Below are positions 43,461-54,288 of a stretch of 64,000 bases of DNA, in pieces (position 1 is the stretch's first letter; the number at the start of each line of letters is the position of its first letter). Under the pieces are notes generated by a model that was given only the letters and a program-made list of their open reading frames with translations, was not told the DNA's origin and did not search any database. This DNA comes from Trichomonas vaginalis G3. Its lineage: Eukaryota; Parabasalia; Trichomonadida; Trichomonadidae. Location: positions 6,386,001-6,450,000 of the forward strand of contig NC_067205.1 of NCBI RefSeq assembly GCF_026262505.1, given 5' to 3'. A program made the position numbers and the translations under genes.

Positions 43461-44714
43461 TCAACAAAAACCGGTTGAGATAGAAAATTGAGGGTTAATC
43501 GTTTAAAACCTCCCGCAACAGCACTTTTTTTGTGACTTTTTTCCTTCGTCTTTTTCTCCCATTTGAAAATAATTTTAGTATTTAGAATCAATAACAAAAT
43601 CATCTCTATTGATATAAAAAATGGTCGACAGAAAAAATTGAGCAGCAAAAAATTTTTTCACAATTTTTTTCAAAGAATTTTTTTGATGAATTCAGCACGA
43701 TAAACATATTGCACAATAATATTAACCAATGTCAAATTAGTTATCCTGTAAACATCTCAAAAACATGTAACGTTTTATTTTTTGTGATTACTAACAATAA
43801 GATATATATTCAGAATATCAAATTTTAAAAGAATTGATATGACTACTTTTTACTGAATAAATTCTTTATTCTTCTCAAAAAATTGTTCTTAATTTTTATC
43901 TTCTATATATTTGACCTATATCTATGATATATGATTTATCCATTTATTTGAATACTTTTGTTAGAAAATTTTGAAAGGAATTTTGGAGATTTAATAGAAT
44001 ACCATTATCTGTATTAAATATGCATAATTTAATTTTTTTATTCTCGGTTCCAACTGATCGTTATAATCGTCATTTTAATGGAAATATTTTCAATGGCCCT
44101 TCCTCAAAATGTCCTTCAGCGCTAAAGATATACAATTATCATAACATTGTGTCTTCAAATTTCTATTTTTTAGCTAAATATCACAATGAATATTGCGAAA
44201 CCGATATTTTCAAAACATGAAATATCATAATTAGACTTTAATATTAAAGGGGAATAATAAACATGAGTACTATATTTTAACCGACGTATAAATGGCCACT
44301 ATTATCAGTTTTTATTTCAGAACTGAATAAATTCAAATTATTGTCTGAGTAACTCAAAAGATAGAATAAATGCATAATATAACTAATGAGTCATGTTCGT
44401 TTCTTAAAATGGAAGCCAATTTCTTGATTTTTTTTGTATAATCTAATATATTTTATTTTAAGCTAAATGGATCATTTTCAAATTAGCAAAAAATCAATAT
44501 GTGAGATATTTATTCTTGTATAAAGAATTATGAAGTTTATTGATTCTCATCCAGCGAAATATAAGCTGGAATATGACTGTAAATGAATTCGAAAGAATCT
44601 TCAAAAGGAGATGAACTATATTGAAATAATTAAACTAAGACTAAAGTTTTTATTTCGGAAAAAAATCTAAGAAATATGAAGTTATTCTCAAATAAATTTG
44701 AGATAATTTTGTAT
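43461..44714. other. AT-rich intergenic region
   Basis: About 1.25 kb. A 66-codon frame at 44020-44220 has no recognisable content. No repeat is seen. Confidence 0.6.
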
Positions 44715-45134
44715 TTAGCATAATCCATTTGGTTGATCGCTTCCTTCATCATATAACTTGATATCAAGAATCGGAGTTCCATCAACTAGATCTAAGCCTT
44801 TGACATATATCTTCAAACCATCTATCTTTTGTATTTCCATGAATGATTTTCCAATTGGATTTGGTCTTACTGGAGAACAAGTTGCGAAAACTCCACGTGG
44901 ATGTAAATGACGGCGATGAACAGGCTGAACTTGCTGTATTGATCTATCTGCTAAGTGTAAAAAAGAGAAAACCCAAATGTATTTGACTTTTTCCAAACCA
45001 AGAATGCATTCTGAAAATTGAGGCAGAATTTCGATTACTCCGCCTAGAATATCATCTTTTCCATTCAATGGAACTTCACACATCTGTTTGCAATCCGAGT
45101 GGACATAACCAACAGGTGAAGCAGTAAATTCCAT
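44715..45134 (-). CDS. TrmO/TsaA-family tRNA N6-methyladenosine methyltransferase-like protein
   Basis: 139 residues, the size of the single-domain TsaA-like family. The signature GVFATCSPVRPNPIG (the family usually has ATRSP) and the closing block VKGLDLVDGTPILDIKLYD are clear. It starts with PVGYVHSD, the usual first strand. TrmO methylates the N6 of t6A at position 37 in certain tRNAs, using S-adenosylmethionine; the eukaryotic homologue is TRMO. Cys in place of Arg in the ATRSP motif could affect substrate binding. Neighbours are unrelated. Either vertical descent or acquisition from bacteria is possible. Confidence 0.85.
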   Translation of the reverse strand: MEFTASPVGYVHSDCKQMCEVPLNGKDDILGGVIEILPQFSECILGLEKVKYIWVFSFLHLADRSIQQVQPVHRRHLHPRGVFATCSPVRPNPIGKSFMEIQKIDGLKIYVKGLDLVDGTPILDIKLYDEGSDQPNGLC

Positions 45135-45455
45135 TTTTTTTGAATTTTCGAAATTTAAGGGGGTATCACCAATAATTTTTTTTAATGGAATTGAACAAAT
45201 TTCTTCACAAAAGCATATTTATTCACATTTTTAATATAATACCCTCTTAAACAAACCAAATTCGACCTGATCATGATGACTAAAATCGAAATAAGTCTTC
45301 ATTTTGATAAAATATCTTTTCATAACCTTTTATTCTTTCATTTATTCGATCATTATATAGCAATTATTACTCACCTATAAAGCATTCGCTTAGAATTTGT
45401 TTATATTAATCATTAACGAACTATTTAAAAAATGTTTAGAAAATAACAAATATCT
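45135..45455. other. short AT-rich spacer
   Basis: Nothing recognised. Confidence 0.5.
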
Positions 45456-46499
45456 TTATGAAATACAGTCAATAAACAAAATTAAATATGAATATTTCAG
45501 ATGTTGCTTAATATAATTTTGGTTAGAATGAATATTTGAAATAATATGAAGAAGAAAATGATAAAAATCTTCGTTTATTTCATAATAATCTTTTATTTCT
45601 GATTTAATTTGTATTTCATCTCCAAAATACATAGCTTTGCAGTTTTCTGTACTCAGATGAACTATTTTGTTTTCAAAAGAATTAGTTGATATTTGATCTG
45701 TATAAACTTGTCCATATGCTGAATATGAATCAATATTACAATGAATTACTTCAATAGATGAACCATAGTTTCTAAATAAAACACCACCCGAATTCCCTTT
45801 GATTACACAATCTTCGACAGTAAGTTTTGCTGAAGTATATGAAGTGATTGTTTCTGGTCCTTTATTGCTAAGAATGTTACTTTTCTGTAGAAAAGATGCT
45901 ACTCTTGCACTATTAAAATTCACTCCATTATTATAATGTGAATTATTCGAAAATGTTGAATATGTAACAAATGAAGATGTAGCTCCATACAATATATCGA
46001 ATGATGAATAATAAATACATAAACATTTAGAAATATTTGTTTTACTAATCTGAATATTTCCATATTGATGATAAACTGGTGCTTCTCCAATTCCTTCTTT
46101 TCCACATTCTGAAATAGTAGAAAAATTGAAAAAATTCTTAGCTCTATCAGAATCTGTTGCATAAACTCGAGAGTGGTGACCTTCAACATTTTCTCCATTG
46201 ACACTGTTGTTTATAGAACAAATTTTATTTTGACAACATTCACCTGAATTATAAAAATAAAGACATGTTCCACCATCATTATCACCAGATATTAGTTTAT
46301 TATATGAAAATGATGATGTTTCAACTAATAATTTATTCGAACTTGAACTTGTAGAAAAAAAGATCGTGTTGTCTGAAAAACCAGTGAAAATATCATCTTC
46401 AACATGATATTGACCATTTGATGGAATTTTCCCTCCGCTTGAATCTATGGGGCTTCCATCGAAAAAGTCGCCCCATTCTCGATGGAGAATTTGAAATGT
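45456..46499 (-). pseudogene. beta-helix surface-protein fragment, copy 2
   Basis: An open frame of 347 residues directly after the same stop seen in copy 1 (here 46500-46502), with no early ATG. It has the Ser/Asn/Ile beta-helix repeats of copy 1 (IFFSTSSSSNKLL, SGGVLFRNYGSS) and continues beyond it through NSFENKIVHLSTENCKAMYF to a Tyr-rich end. It is in inverted orientation to copy 1, 42 kb away, with few differences. Both copies start at the same truncation, so they derive from an already truncated source. I see no signal peptide or membrane anchor. Confidence 0.6.
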
Positions 46500-46502
46500 T
46501 TA

Positions 46503-47106
46503 CAAATAAAAAAATTTTTTTACTTCTATTTCTGGAAAGTTATTAAGTTGAAATTAGTCAATATACAAAAATATGGAAACACATCCAACCAATGGGATTG
46601 TAATATGTTTTGATCACCAGATATATTGAATATCGAAGAAGTTAAAATGAAGATTTTATTCAAACACATATTGAACTCTAAACCATTAAACATTAAAACA
46701 ACATAGGAAGCAATGAATGATTATCTAGATGGGAACTTATCATTCACATTTCATCTGTGAACATAACAAATTTAATACCCAGTTTTCAAAAGATATTCAT
46801 ATTTTTTATTATCATTTGCTTTTATTTATTTTTTTCCTCATGAGACTTAATGGCAAATGTAGATTCTGTCAAATGCCACATTTTAGAAGATATCATAGGG
46901 TTTTAAAGTATATTACCATAAAAATTTGAAGTAATCAATTTACTTCTTTATTTAATTTAAAGACTTTTCGCTGGTCATACTTAGTCATCGACCATTATTT
47001 TATTTTTTGATCTTTGGGATTATTTTGTATGATCTTTAAAATTTGGTTTGAATAATTTCAGTAATTCATATTTATATATGAAGTTGTGATTGAGAGTAAC
47101 AACATG
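46503..47106. other. AT-rich intergenic region
   Basis: No gene or notable repeat. Confidence 0.6.
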
Positions 47107-48006
47107 TTATATATCAATGTTGTGAGATAATTCGACTTGATCTTGTTTTTCAGATTCATTTTCTGTTTGAGCTTGAAAAGATAAAGTATTCATTATTAAT
47201 AAAGGGACCAAATTCAAGATTCCAGACCATAAACATTGGTAAAACCAGATCAAGTAAAAATGATAATTCTTATATGTAGGAAATATGTTGTAATAATTTG
47301 AAATATATAGAGTCATATTAAAAAATGAAATCCAATATAAAGATCTACGCAGTTTATACAATATTATTTCTATTATAAGACATATAGGAATCAGAAACAA
47401 GCTGATTTTAATTCGAATTCTTTGCGAATAATCAATGAGATCTTTCAATTTTGAAAAAAGAAAGTAATCTCAAGCAAAATGAAACTAAAACAAAATATAA
47501 TGATAAATGAATACTGAAAATTTTAAGGTATGGAATATAAATATATAAACATAAATGCTTATATATTGTACCAAAAACGAAACTACCAGAATGATTATTA
47601 ATATAACGGATATCCATCGCAAAACATTTGCTCCATACACATTTAAGATCTTCAAGACTTTTATAATTTGGTTAAAATATAAAGCAATAGATAAAATTTG
47701 TAAACATTTAAAGATGTTCCCAGTTATTAGAGTTGATAAAACCTGACCCTTATTATAGATGTCCGATTCAACAAAGATGTGAATATTTGAGAGATAAAAA
47801 AGAGAGTACACAATATTTGAAATAATCGTCACTAAATAAAAAATAATACTCATGTCATTCTTTTTAGTTTTCATAAGTTTGGATTGACGCAATAATACAA
47901 CAAAATTATATGAATATATAAGAGATATAAAAACAGAGATTAAGAAAAATAGATACTTTAGAGGAGATTTGCACTCTGGTAAATAAGACATGTCACTTTT
48001 TAACAT
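47107..48006 (-). pseudogene. multi-pass membrane protein (about seven segments), frameshifted
   Basis: Starts MLKSDMSYLPECK and has hydrophobic segments in order: YLFFLISVFISLIYSYNFVV, IIFYLVTIISNIVYSLFYL, IFKCLQILSIALYF, ISVILIIILVVSFLVQYI, LYFVLVSFCLRLLSF, KISLFLIPICLIIEIILY and a Trp-rich pair near the end. The spacing resembles THH1/TOM1-type seven-segment proteins, but no signature residue confirms this. The reading moves through three frames: the first part ends at 47485, the second covers about 47432-47560 and the third ends at 47107. No trichomonad intron signals (GTATGT, ACTAACACACAG) are present, so two frameshifts, real or from sequencing, are the likely explanation. Confidence 0.55.
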
Positions 48007-48251
48007 TTAACTAAATTAAAAAAAGTTCATACCATTTCACAAAGTCTATTCTATTGTCACTTTTGAATATAAGATGGGAATGCTTGAGAGAAAAGTTGGG
48101 GATTTAACATGGAATCTTTTCACAAGCAATGACCTATGATAGTGTAATAAACGTAATATAGCATACAATCATTTATTCAAGGAGTAAATAACGTACGTTT
48201 TTTTTTGAAAATATATTGAAATTTTGAAATACAATACAAACAATAAATTTA

Positions 48252-49925
48252 TTAGTTTTCAAGAATGTATAGTTCAACATCAAGGATGTTTTCAGATGGT
48301 TCGAGAGTGAGTTGAGGTGAGTCAAATGTATCACATTTGCAAGATCGGACTTTATCAAGTCTGTCTCCGATGATGATTGCTGGATTTGGACCGCCAATCA
48401 TTATTGTGTCATCATCGACAGATAAGTAATCTTTGTTTGGAGGACGAGGATGTTTGTAGCACTTCATAGTTGAATCCTTGATGTGGAAAACAAAATTAGA
48501 AGTGTTTCTTGAGTAAACACTTCCTGTCTTTTCGAGCTGATCTGAAAGAAAAGCTCCGATGATTGACTTGTCTGTCTTAATAATCAATATATGTGCACCT
48601 TTCTTCTTCATCTCGTTCAAAAGAGTCTGAAGAATTGTTCCATCTTTAGAAAGTGAATAAGACAGAGAAGGATTCTGTCTCAAGTATATGAAAGGAATGT
48701 ATTCTTTAATAACGAAATAGTTCTTCGTGTCGAGAAGTCGACCTTCGTGAATTATCTCGATTTCGTTGAATTTCCTCTGTACATTCTTTTGGTATTTAAC
48801 AATCTCTTCTGATGGAATGATGTTCGCAAGATCTGATAGTACATTCAAATTAAGTTTCCGAGGGAAGTCGAGAGGATTGAAATCGCCTCGAATTTGGTCA
48901 TTAAATATCGATGCAATCATTTTAGTGTTTTTGATAGTTTCTGAAATTTTGTTGTTGTCCGTTTCGATGCGTTCAAGACCAAATAGATGTTTCTTGCGAC
49001 TCATGTATATACTGAAACTCTCTTTCAAGAATGTTCGCAAGTTTTGTGGTTTTGAAAAACCACTAAATGTATCTAAGATGATTGTTACGAATTCTTTTGG
49101 TGAATTTGACTTCAAAAGAATATCTGAGTTGATCTTGAATATAGTTGTTATGAATCGGAGCAATACTTTCCTTCCTTCAACAATAAAACTGTCGAAAAAT
49201 GTTAATGCAATTGGTAATTGACTTATCGGAATGAAAAATGAAGGAAGTAATGCGAGTATAAGGAAATCTATGCCAACACCAAGAGATTTTGCTTTCGAAA
49301 CAACATCTGGAGTCTTAATATTTAATAACTTTTCGATTGCAACACCATTTTTGTAGTAATTCTTTCGATTGAGTGTAAAATACCAACTGTCTTCTTGAGA
49401 TCGACGTATCATTGCTTGTAATGAAGCGTATGCTGCTGGAGGTTCCATGAATAAAAGTAATATTACGGCAATTACTGGAAGAAAAGGGGAATATTCAATG
49501 CCTTTGTTTGTTGCCCAGATAGCTCTAAGAAATTCTTTAACTAATGGTTGGATTTTCTCAGGTAAAAACTTGATGATGTAAGCGGAACCGCTAAATAGAT
49601 CTTCGAGCGAATGTTCGTGAACTTTGTTTGATTTTAATTGGCGATTTACTAGAGATAACGCATTCTCATAGACATTTCCTAACTCATCAATTAATTGTTT
49701 GCCATTTGAAGCCATCAACCATACATCTTGCCTCATCGTAGCAGGTATTCCCATTCTAGCGGTAAGTTTCAACTTCTTTTGATTCTTAAAAATATTATCG
49801 CCTAACTTTGAAAAAGCAGCTTTTCGCAAGTTTTCTTCTTGAATCCACTCATCAGTCAGTGAGAAATTAAGTTCATCAAGAAAACCATTGATTCTATGGT
49901 CAGGATCTTTGCTAACAATTGACAT
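48252..49925 (-). CDS. TBC-TLDc protein (TBC1D24/Skywalker-like)
   Basis: 557 residues. A TBC-like region spans about 55-300, beginning RMGIPATMRQDVWLMASNG. A TLDc domain fills about 390-557, with the signatures MIGGPNPAIIIGDRLDKVRS, CDTFDSPQLTL and VELYIL. This pairing defines TBC1D24/Skywalker, which acts with Rab and Arf GTPases in vesicle traffic. The two catalytic fingers of active TBC GAPs are not seen: the IxxDxxR position reads SAYIIKFLP and the YxQ position reads GIEYSPFL. It may therefore bind small GTPases or lipids without stimulating GTP hydrolysis. An initiator stands 4 bases before the ATG. Domain calls are good. Confidence 0.8.
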   Translation of the reverse strand: MSIVSKDPDHRINGFLDELNFSLTDEWIQEENLRKAAFSKLGDNIFKNQKKLKLTARMGIPATMRQDVWLMASNGKQLIDELGNVYENALSLVNRQLKSNKVHEHSLEDLFSGSAYIIKFLPEKIQPLVKEFLRAIWATNKGIEYSPFLPVIAVILLLFMEPPAAYASLQAMIRRSQEDSWYFTLNRKNYYKNGVAIEKLLNIKTPDVVSKAKSLGVGIDFLILALLPSFFIPISQLPIALTFFDSFIVEGRKVLLRFITTIFKINSDILLKSNSPKEFVTIILDTFSGFSKPQNLRTFLKESFSIYMSRKKHLFGLERIETDNNKISETIKNTKMIASIFNDQIRGDFNPLDFPRKLNLNVLSDLANIIPSEEIVKYQKNVQRKFNEIEIIHEGRLLDTKNYFVIKEYIPFIYLRQNPSLSYSLSKDGTILQTLLNEMKKKGAHILIIKTDKSIIGAFLSDQLEKTGSVYSRNTSNFVFHIKDSTMKCYKHPRPPNKDYLSVDDDTIMIGGPNPAIIIGDRLDKVRSCKCDTFDSPQLTLEPSENILDVELYILEN

Positions 49926-49926
49926 T

Positions 49927-49931
49927 TATGA
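49927..49931 (-). promoter_or_regulatory. possible initiator of the TBC-TLDc gene
   Basis: TCATA on the minus strand fits TCA(+1)-Py-(T/A). The resulting leader would be only 4 bases. Confidence 0.4.
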
Positions 49932-50490
49932 AAAGATTTTTGAGAAAAAAAGACAATAGGAATTTTTCAGCGTTGTAAATTTTTTTTATTTCAATCTGCG
50001 ATCAAATTATTAATAATTTATTCTCCTTGAATATTACTACATATCGATTAACTCTTATTAATAATTTATTCTCCTTTAGAAATTTGATGCTAAAAATGCA
50101 TCGTTCGATCATTCTAATAAGTTCTTTGGATATTTGAAGTCAATTCATACGAAAATCTTATTTGGAACCTCAATGAGAAACCGAGAACCGATGAAAGAGC
50201 AGATTTCTTATCAATTTGATTGGATTATTAACTTTTCAGAAAACTCATAGAAAATTTGAGAGTAATATTGCATTAATAAGAGTTTTGACAAGAAATCATA
50301 GATTCTCCTTATCAAATCAATTCCACATAGAAGAAAACTGTTAATTTTTCAAAAATATTTATTTCGTCAATGACATACTTATGAAGCTTTGAGTTTAAAT
50401 TTTATCATCCGAATTTAATGCATAAATCACATAAATTAAATTGAACAACTATTAATGCATTGATTGTTGCCCAAAATAAAAAAAAAAAAA
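49932..50490. other. AT-rich spacer before the Maverick
   Basis: Contains a direct repeat of TATTAATAATTTATTCTCCTT (20-base core at about 50008 and 50056) and ends in an A run that abuts the element. Confidence 0.6.
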
Positions 50491-51488
50491 GGTAGTGGGG
50501 CTTCCAGGGGCTGCGCCCCTTCTAGCCCTGAAGATGATTAGTATAATTATATAGTAAAAAATTAAAGTTTTTATTCGATAAGAACGACATCGCTATTGTT
50601 TTCTTCTTCCTCCTCCTCTTCTTCATTGTCAGTATCTGATGGCTCTTTGTCAGCCACATGACCAGCAACAAATATTGAGACAAATTGTTTCTTTGGTTTT
50701 GTTAGCAGGAACTTTTGATGGTCGTAGAACACGAATTCTACATTTTGAAAATGCTGTGCTGAGTATTCTGTGAAATGGGAAATTGGAATTGGTTCTCCCA
50801 TGCCAAAACCAGCAATGGACGCGAACAAAACATCGTCTTCGACTCTTGCAGGTTTGTCAATTGCAACAGTAGTTATTATGTGGGGTTTTCCTTCACATCC
50901 TGCAAGAGATTGTACATGATAGATTGCTTTTTCTTCTCCCTCAGGAACTGAAAGTGTGAAATGGAATGAGAGTTCTCCATATTCATTTGCTTCTTCGTAA
51001 TAGTTGTATGTTGTAGGATACACCAATTGAAATTTTCCTATTCTTGTTTCCCTCAGGTGTTGTCTATATTGCTTGGGAAAACATAAAATAAATTGCTCTA
51101 TAGCTTGTGTTGCTATTAGATTGGTTGTAACTGGTAATTTTGAGGCGAAAAGGTCTACAAGAACACCGGGATTTTTTATGTCGAAACAATAAGAATTACC
51201 GAAAAAGTGACAAAACATCAAAAACAGGGAGGGGGTCTCAATTTTTATTACTTATATTATTTTACAATATTTATATAAATACTCTTTATAATATATTTTA
51301 CTATAAAATTATACCTCAAATTCAAATATTTAAAATATTATTTACATAATTATCTCAAAATTATATTTTTATATATTATTTTTCATATGTATAAATCATA
51401 TAATCTATATCTATGCAAATCTCATCTAAAATTTTTTGAAACAAACCGCTACCATTTTATAATGGTCCATCTTAAATTCATCATAAAT

Positions 51489-52500
51489 TCTGGTACATGT
51501 TAGTACCAGAGTCTTCAAATCTCAAACACTCTGGTACCAACATGTACCAGACGCGAGTTTCCAATGCCCTCGTACGATTTTCTATTAAGATCTTCTTGAA
51601 TGAGAAGGTCTTCGTAGAAACTCGTACGAGGGCTTCTCTTTTAAATACTCTGGTACCTGCTGGTATCGGAGTCGACTTTACAGCCCTTTCCCCAATTTTG
51701 AAGCTGGGGAAAGTTTTCAAGCAATGAAAGGGAAGCTCTCGCTATGAGGTGAAAATCTAGAATTTTTACCTCATAGCGAGTAATCCTTTGTTAATTGCTT
51801 GAAAACTTTCTTCAAATTATCAAAATTTCGAGGAAAGTTTCCTTGCTTCAAAGTAGAGATGGAGCCCTTTGAGCCACTGCATATAGGTCAGTGACTCAAA
51901 ATACTCCATCTCTACTAGAAATCGCCAAAATTTGGGTCGCAATCTTTGAAATGCGACGCAAGTTTTGGCAATTTCGCGAGGGGCTTGCTCCATTTGGTGC
52001 ATAGATTCACACTCTATGCACCAGATGGAACAATTCTTTCGCTGACAGCGGTAAACTTTGTCTGAATAGTTTAACATTCAGACAAAGTTTTCCGCTGTCA
52101 GAGAGGGAATGGAAGGGTAAGAGGTATATATTCATAATGTATACCTCTTACTCTTCCATTCCCTCAAGAAAGTTCAAAAACTTGGGTGCAATCAGTTCTG
52201 ATTGCACCCAAGTTTTTGAACTTTATATAAGGAATTGTTGGCTATGATGTACTGATTCATGATCAGTACATCATAGCCAACAATTCCTTCGCAAACAGTG
52301 GGAAACTTTGTCTGAATAGTTTAACATTCAGACAAAGTTTCCCGCTGTCAGGGAGGGAATTAGAGGGTGGGAGATATATAGATAGACTATAAATCTCTCA
52401 CCCTTTAATTCCCTCAAGAAAGTTCAAAAACTTGGGTGCAATCAGAACTGATTGCACCCAAGTTTTGAATTTTGTATAAGGAATTGTTGGCTATGATGTG
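51489..52500. repeat. hairpin array C, about fourteen hairpins
   Basis: Main hairpins: 51489-51511 with 51529-51551; 51566-51577 with 51622-51633; 51709-51725 with 51794-51810, enclosing 51738-51750 with 51768-51780; 51852-51916; 51918-51975; about 51987-52032; then types 7 (52042-52101), 8 (52103-52165), 9 (52170-52223) and 10 (52229-52289), followed by diverged copies of 7, 8 and 9 and the left half of 10 up to 52500. Types 9 and 10 are perfect over 26 and 28 bases. The array stops abruptly at the transposase sequence. Confidence 0.9.
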
Positions 52501-53041
52501 GATAGCCGCTGCCAGACCAAATGAATTAACCGTTGTGAATAACGTTTCTGAATCTTTATTTAAAAAGATAAAATATCACGATTTTGGCTGCGTTAAAAAT
52601 CAAAGAATTGATGTTTTTGTCAAAAATCTTTTAGAAGAAGTTGCACCCAATTACTTTTATCGTATTAAAAACGATTTACTTCAAACAGGTTTTATTCCTT
52701 CAATTAGAATTCGCGAGCCTCGATTGACAGATTATAAAACAAAATTGAAAAGAGAAGTTCAATCACGTTTATACCAAGTATTAAATTTTGTTCAGAATCA
52801 AGAAGCCAATTTGAATCCATTAAGATTTTTATTGGAAAATGCTGAAGAAAAACTTTCTCAAATAAATGAGAAGATACAAAATTCAATTACATATTTAAGA
52901 TCGTTTGAAATTCCAAATGAATTGTTAGATACGTATATGTTAGAAATTAATGAATTTTGTTATAATTCTCCAGATTATATTTTAGAACATTTCGAAGAAT
53001 TTTTAGAGGATTTCAAAGAAAAGAATAATTTAATAGACTAA
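52499..53041 (+). pseudogene. MULE transposase, C-terminal fragment
   Basis: From WIAAARPNELTVVNNVSES to the stop this aligns with residues from about 256 onward of the transposase at 7.6-8.9 kb, including the region with the third catalytic acid (NNVSES against NNISES). The N-terminal half, zinc finger and first two catalytic Asp residues are missing; hairpin array C sits where they should be. The two transposases are related but clearly different subfamilies. Confidence 0.8.
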
Positions 53042-54288
53042 AAAATTTATTATTTTTATTTATTGTGAATTTTAAATTGTCACTTTTTAAGTGTTACTCC
53101 CTATTGAAAGTGTCACTTTTTGGGTGTCACTTTTTCGGAAATTCTTATATACTCGCTTGTGTTGCTATTAGATTGGTTGTAACTGGTAATTTTGAGGCGA
53201 AAAGGTCTACAAGAACACCGGGATTTTTTATGTCGTTTTCAATTGGTTTAACAGATTCTATGACTTTGTTAAACATTTCACTATAATCTGAGTTGTCTTC
53301 GACCCCCCAATTGTTAAGAAGTTTATACAACAATTTCAGTCTTTTCATGGCGTATTTTCTTTGAATGGATTCGGGTAGCGAGAGGTTACAGTCGTCGGTT
53401 TGTGTTTCGTTACTCGAATATTGTTCAAGAGAAATTAAATCTTGAAATTGTGCTCTTGTTAACATACTTGTAGAACTATGTGAAACTTGTTCTGGTGCTG
53501 GTTGTAAATCTGTTTCAGATGTTTCTGTTGTGTTTTGAGAAGAAGAAGAACTCAAATTGTTGGACAATTTGTCTTGAATTGTAGAACTATGTGAAACTTG
53601 TTCTGGTGCTGTTTGGACAACTGTATCTGTTGTTTCTGTTGTGTTTTGAGTAGATTGTCTTGAATTGTCCAACAATTTGTCTTGAATTGTATGAGGAAGT
53701 TGCTTTGGTATTATAGGAGGTCGTAAGGGTTTTGAGAATGGTGAGACATAAGTTGTAGGAACTTTAACTGCAGAGGTAGTCGACGAATTGTTTGCGACAC
53801 TTTTTCTTCCTTCCATTATGAAAAATAAACTGTTTTTTTCGGACTACTCATAGAAAAGTTTAAAATAAACCGTTTTCGTCAACGGTAACCCCATCTATAA
53901 TTTTATTTTATTGAAAAGTCTCCGTTGGCAAACCGTTCCATCTCAAATATTTGAGAAGATAACTTCACATTTTGACTTTTAAATACATATTTTTCACCAT
54001 CGGACAAACTTTTGACAGAAAGGAGCTTACACATACTTTACACTTGTCAAAATATTTTTAACATACGATAGTATATATTTGCTCGAACAAATAATGGTCT
54101 ATCGTCAACGCTCATAGAGATAGACCCACTTTTCTAAAGTATATATTTGAGTACTTTAAAAAAATATTATAGAACGATATAACAAATATTTTACAAAACT
54201 GACAACACTTTGACCGAGTAGTTTTTTGTGCTGAACAAAAAGTGTCATATAAACATCTGTCAAAAACCGCTTTTTAACTTCACTTAAA

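Larger units (their letters stand above)
51184..53154. mobile_element. internally rearranged MULE inserted in the Maverick
   Basis: Inverted ends of 23 bases, TAAGAATT(A/T)CCGAAAAAGTG plus ACA, lie at 51190-51212 and 53125-53147 with one mismatch. Six and seven unmatched bases separate them from the 81-bp duplication. The right third holds the 3' end of a MULE transposase; the left two thirds are mostly hairpin array C. More GTGTCACTTTTT motifs repeat inside the right end (53075-53130). Confidence 0.75.
51103..53235. repeat. 81-bp direct duplication flanking the MULE insertion
   Basis: 51103-51183 and 53155-53235 are identical by eye (beginning GCTTGTGTTGCTATTAGATT, ending TTTTTTATGTCG). They bracket 51184-53154. 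MULE target duplications are normally 8-11 bases, so this length is unexpected. Confidence 0.9.
50571..53816 (-). pseudogene. Maverick leftmost gene, interrupted by a MULE
   Basis: Runs leftward next to the terminus. The N-terminal side is Ser/Thr/Gln-rich with two similar repeats (APEQVSHSSTIQDKL type). The C-terminal side is more globular and ends in a Glu run followed by NNSDVVLIE. No family is recognised. A 1.97-kb MULE-derived segment lies inside it, flanked by an 81-bp duplication of the gene's own sequence. Fossil. Confidence 0.7.

Noticed and set aside
44020-44220. A 66-codon frame in the gene-poor stretch.
   Set aside because: No start context, domain or composition bias supports coding.
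47400-47600. Introns joining the three frames of the membrane-protein gene.
   Set aside because: The strict trichomonad splice signals GTATGT and ACTAACACACAG are absent on the coding strand.
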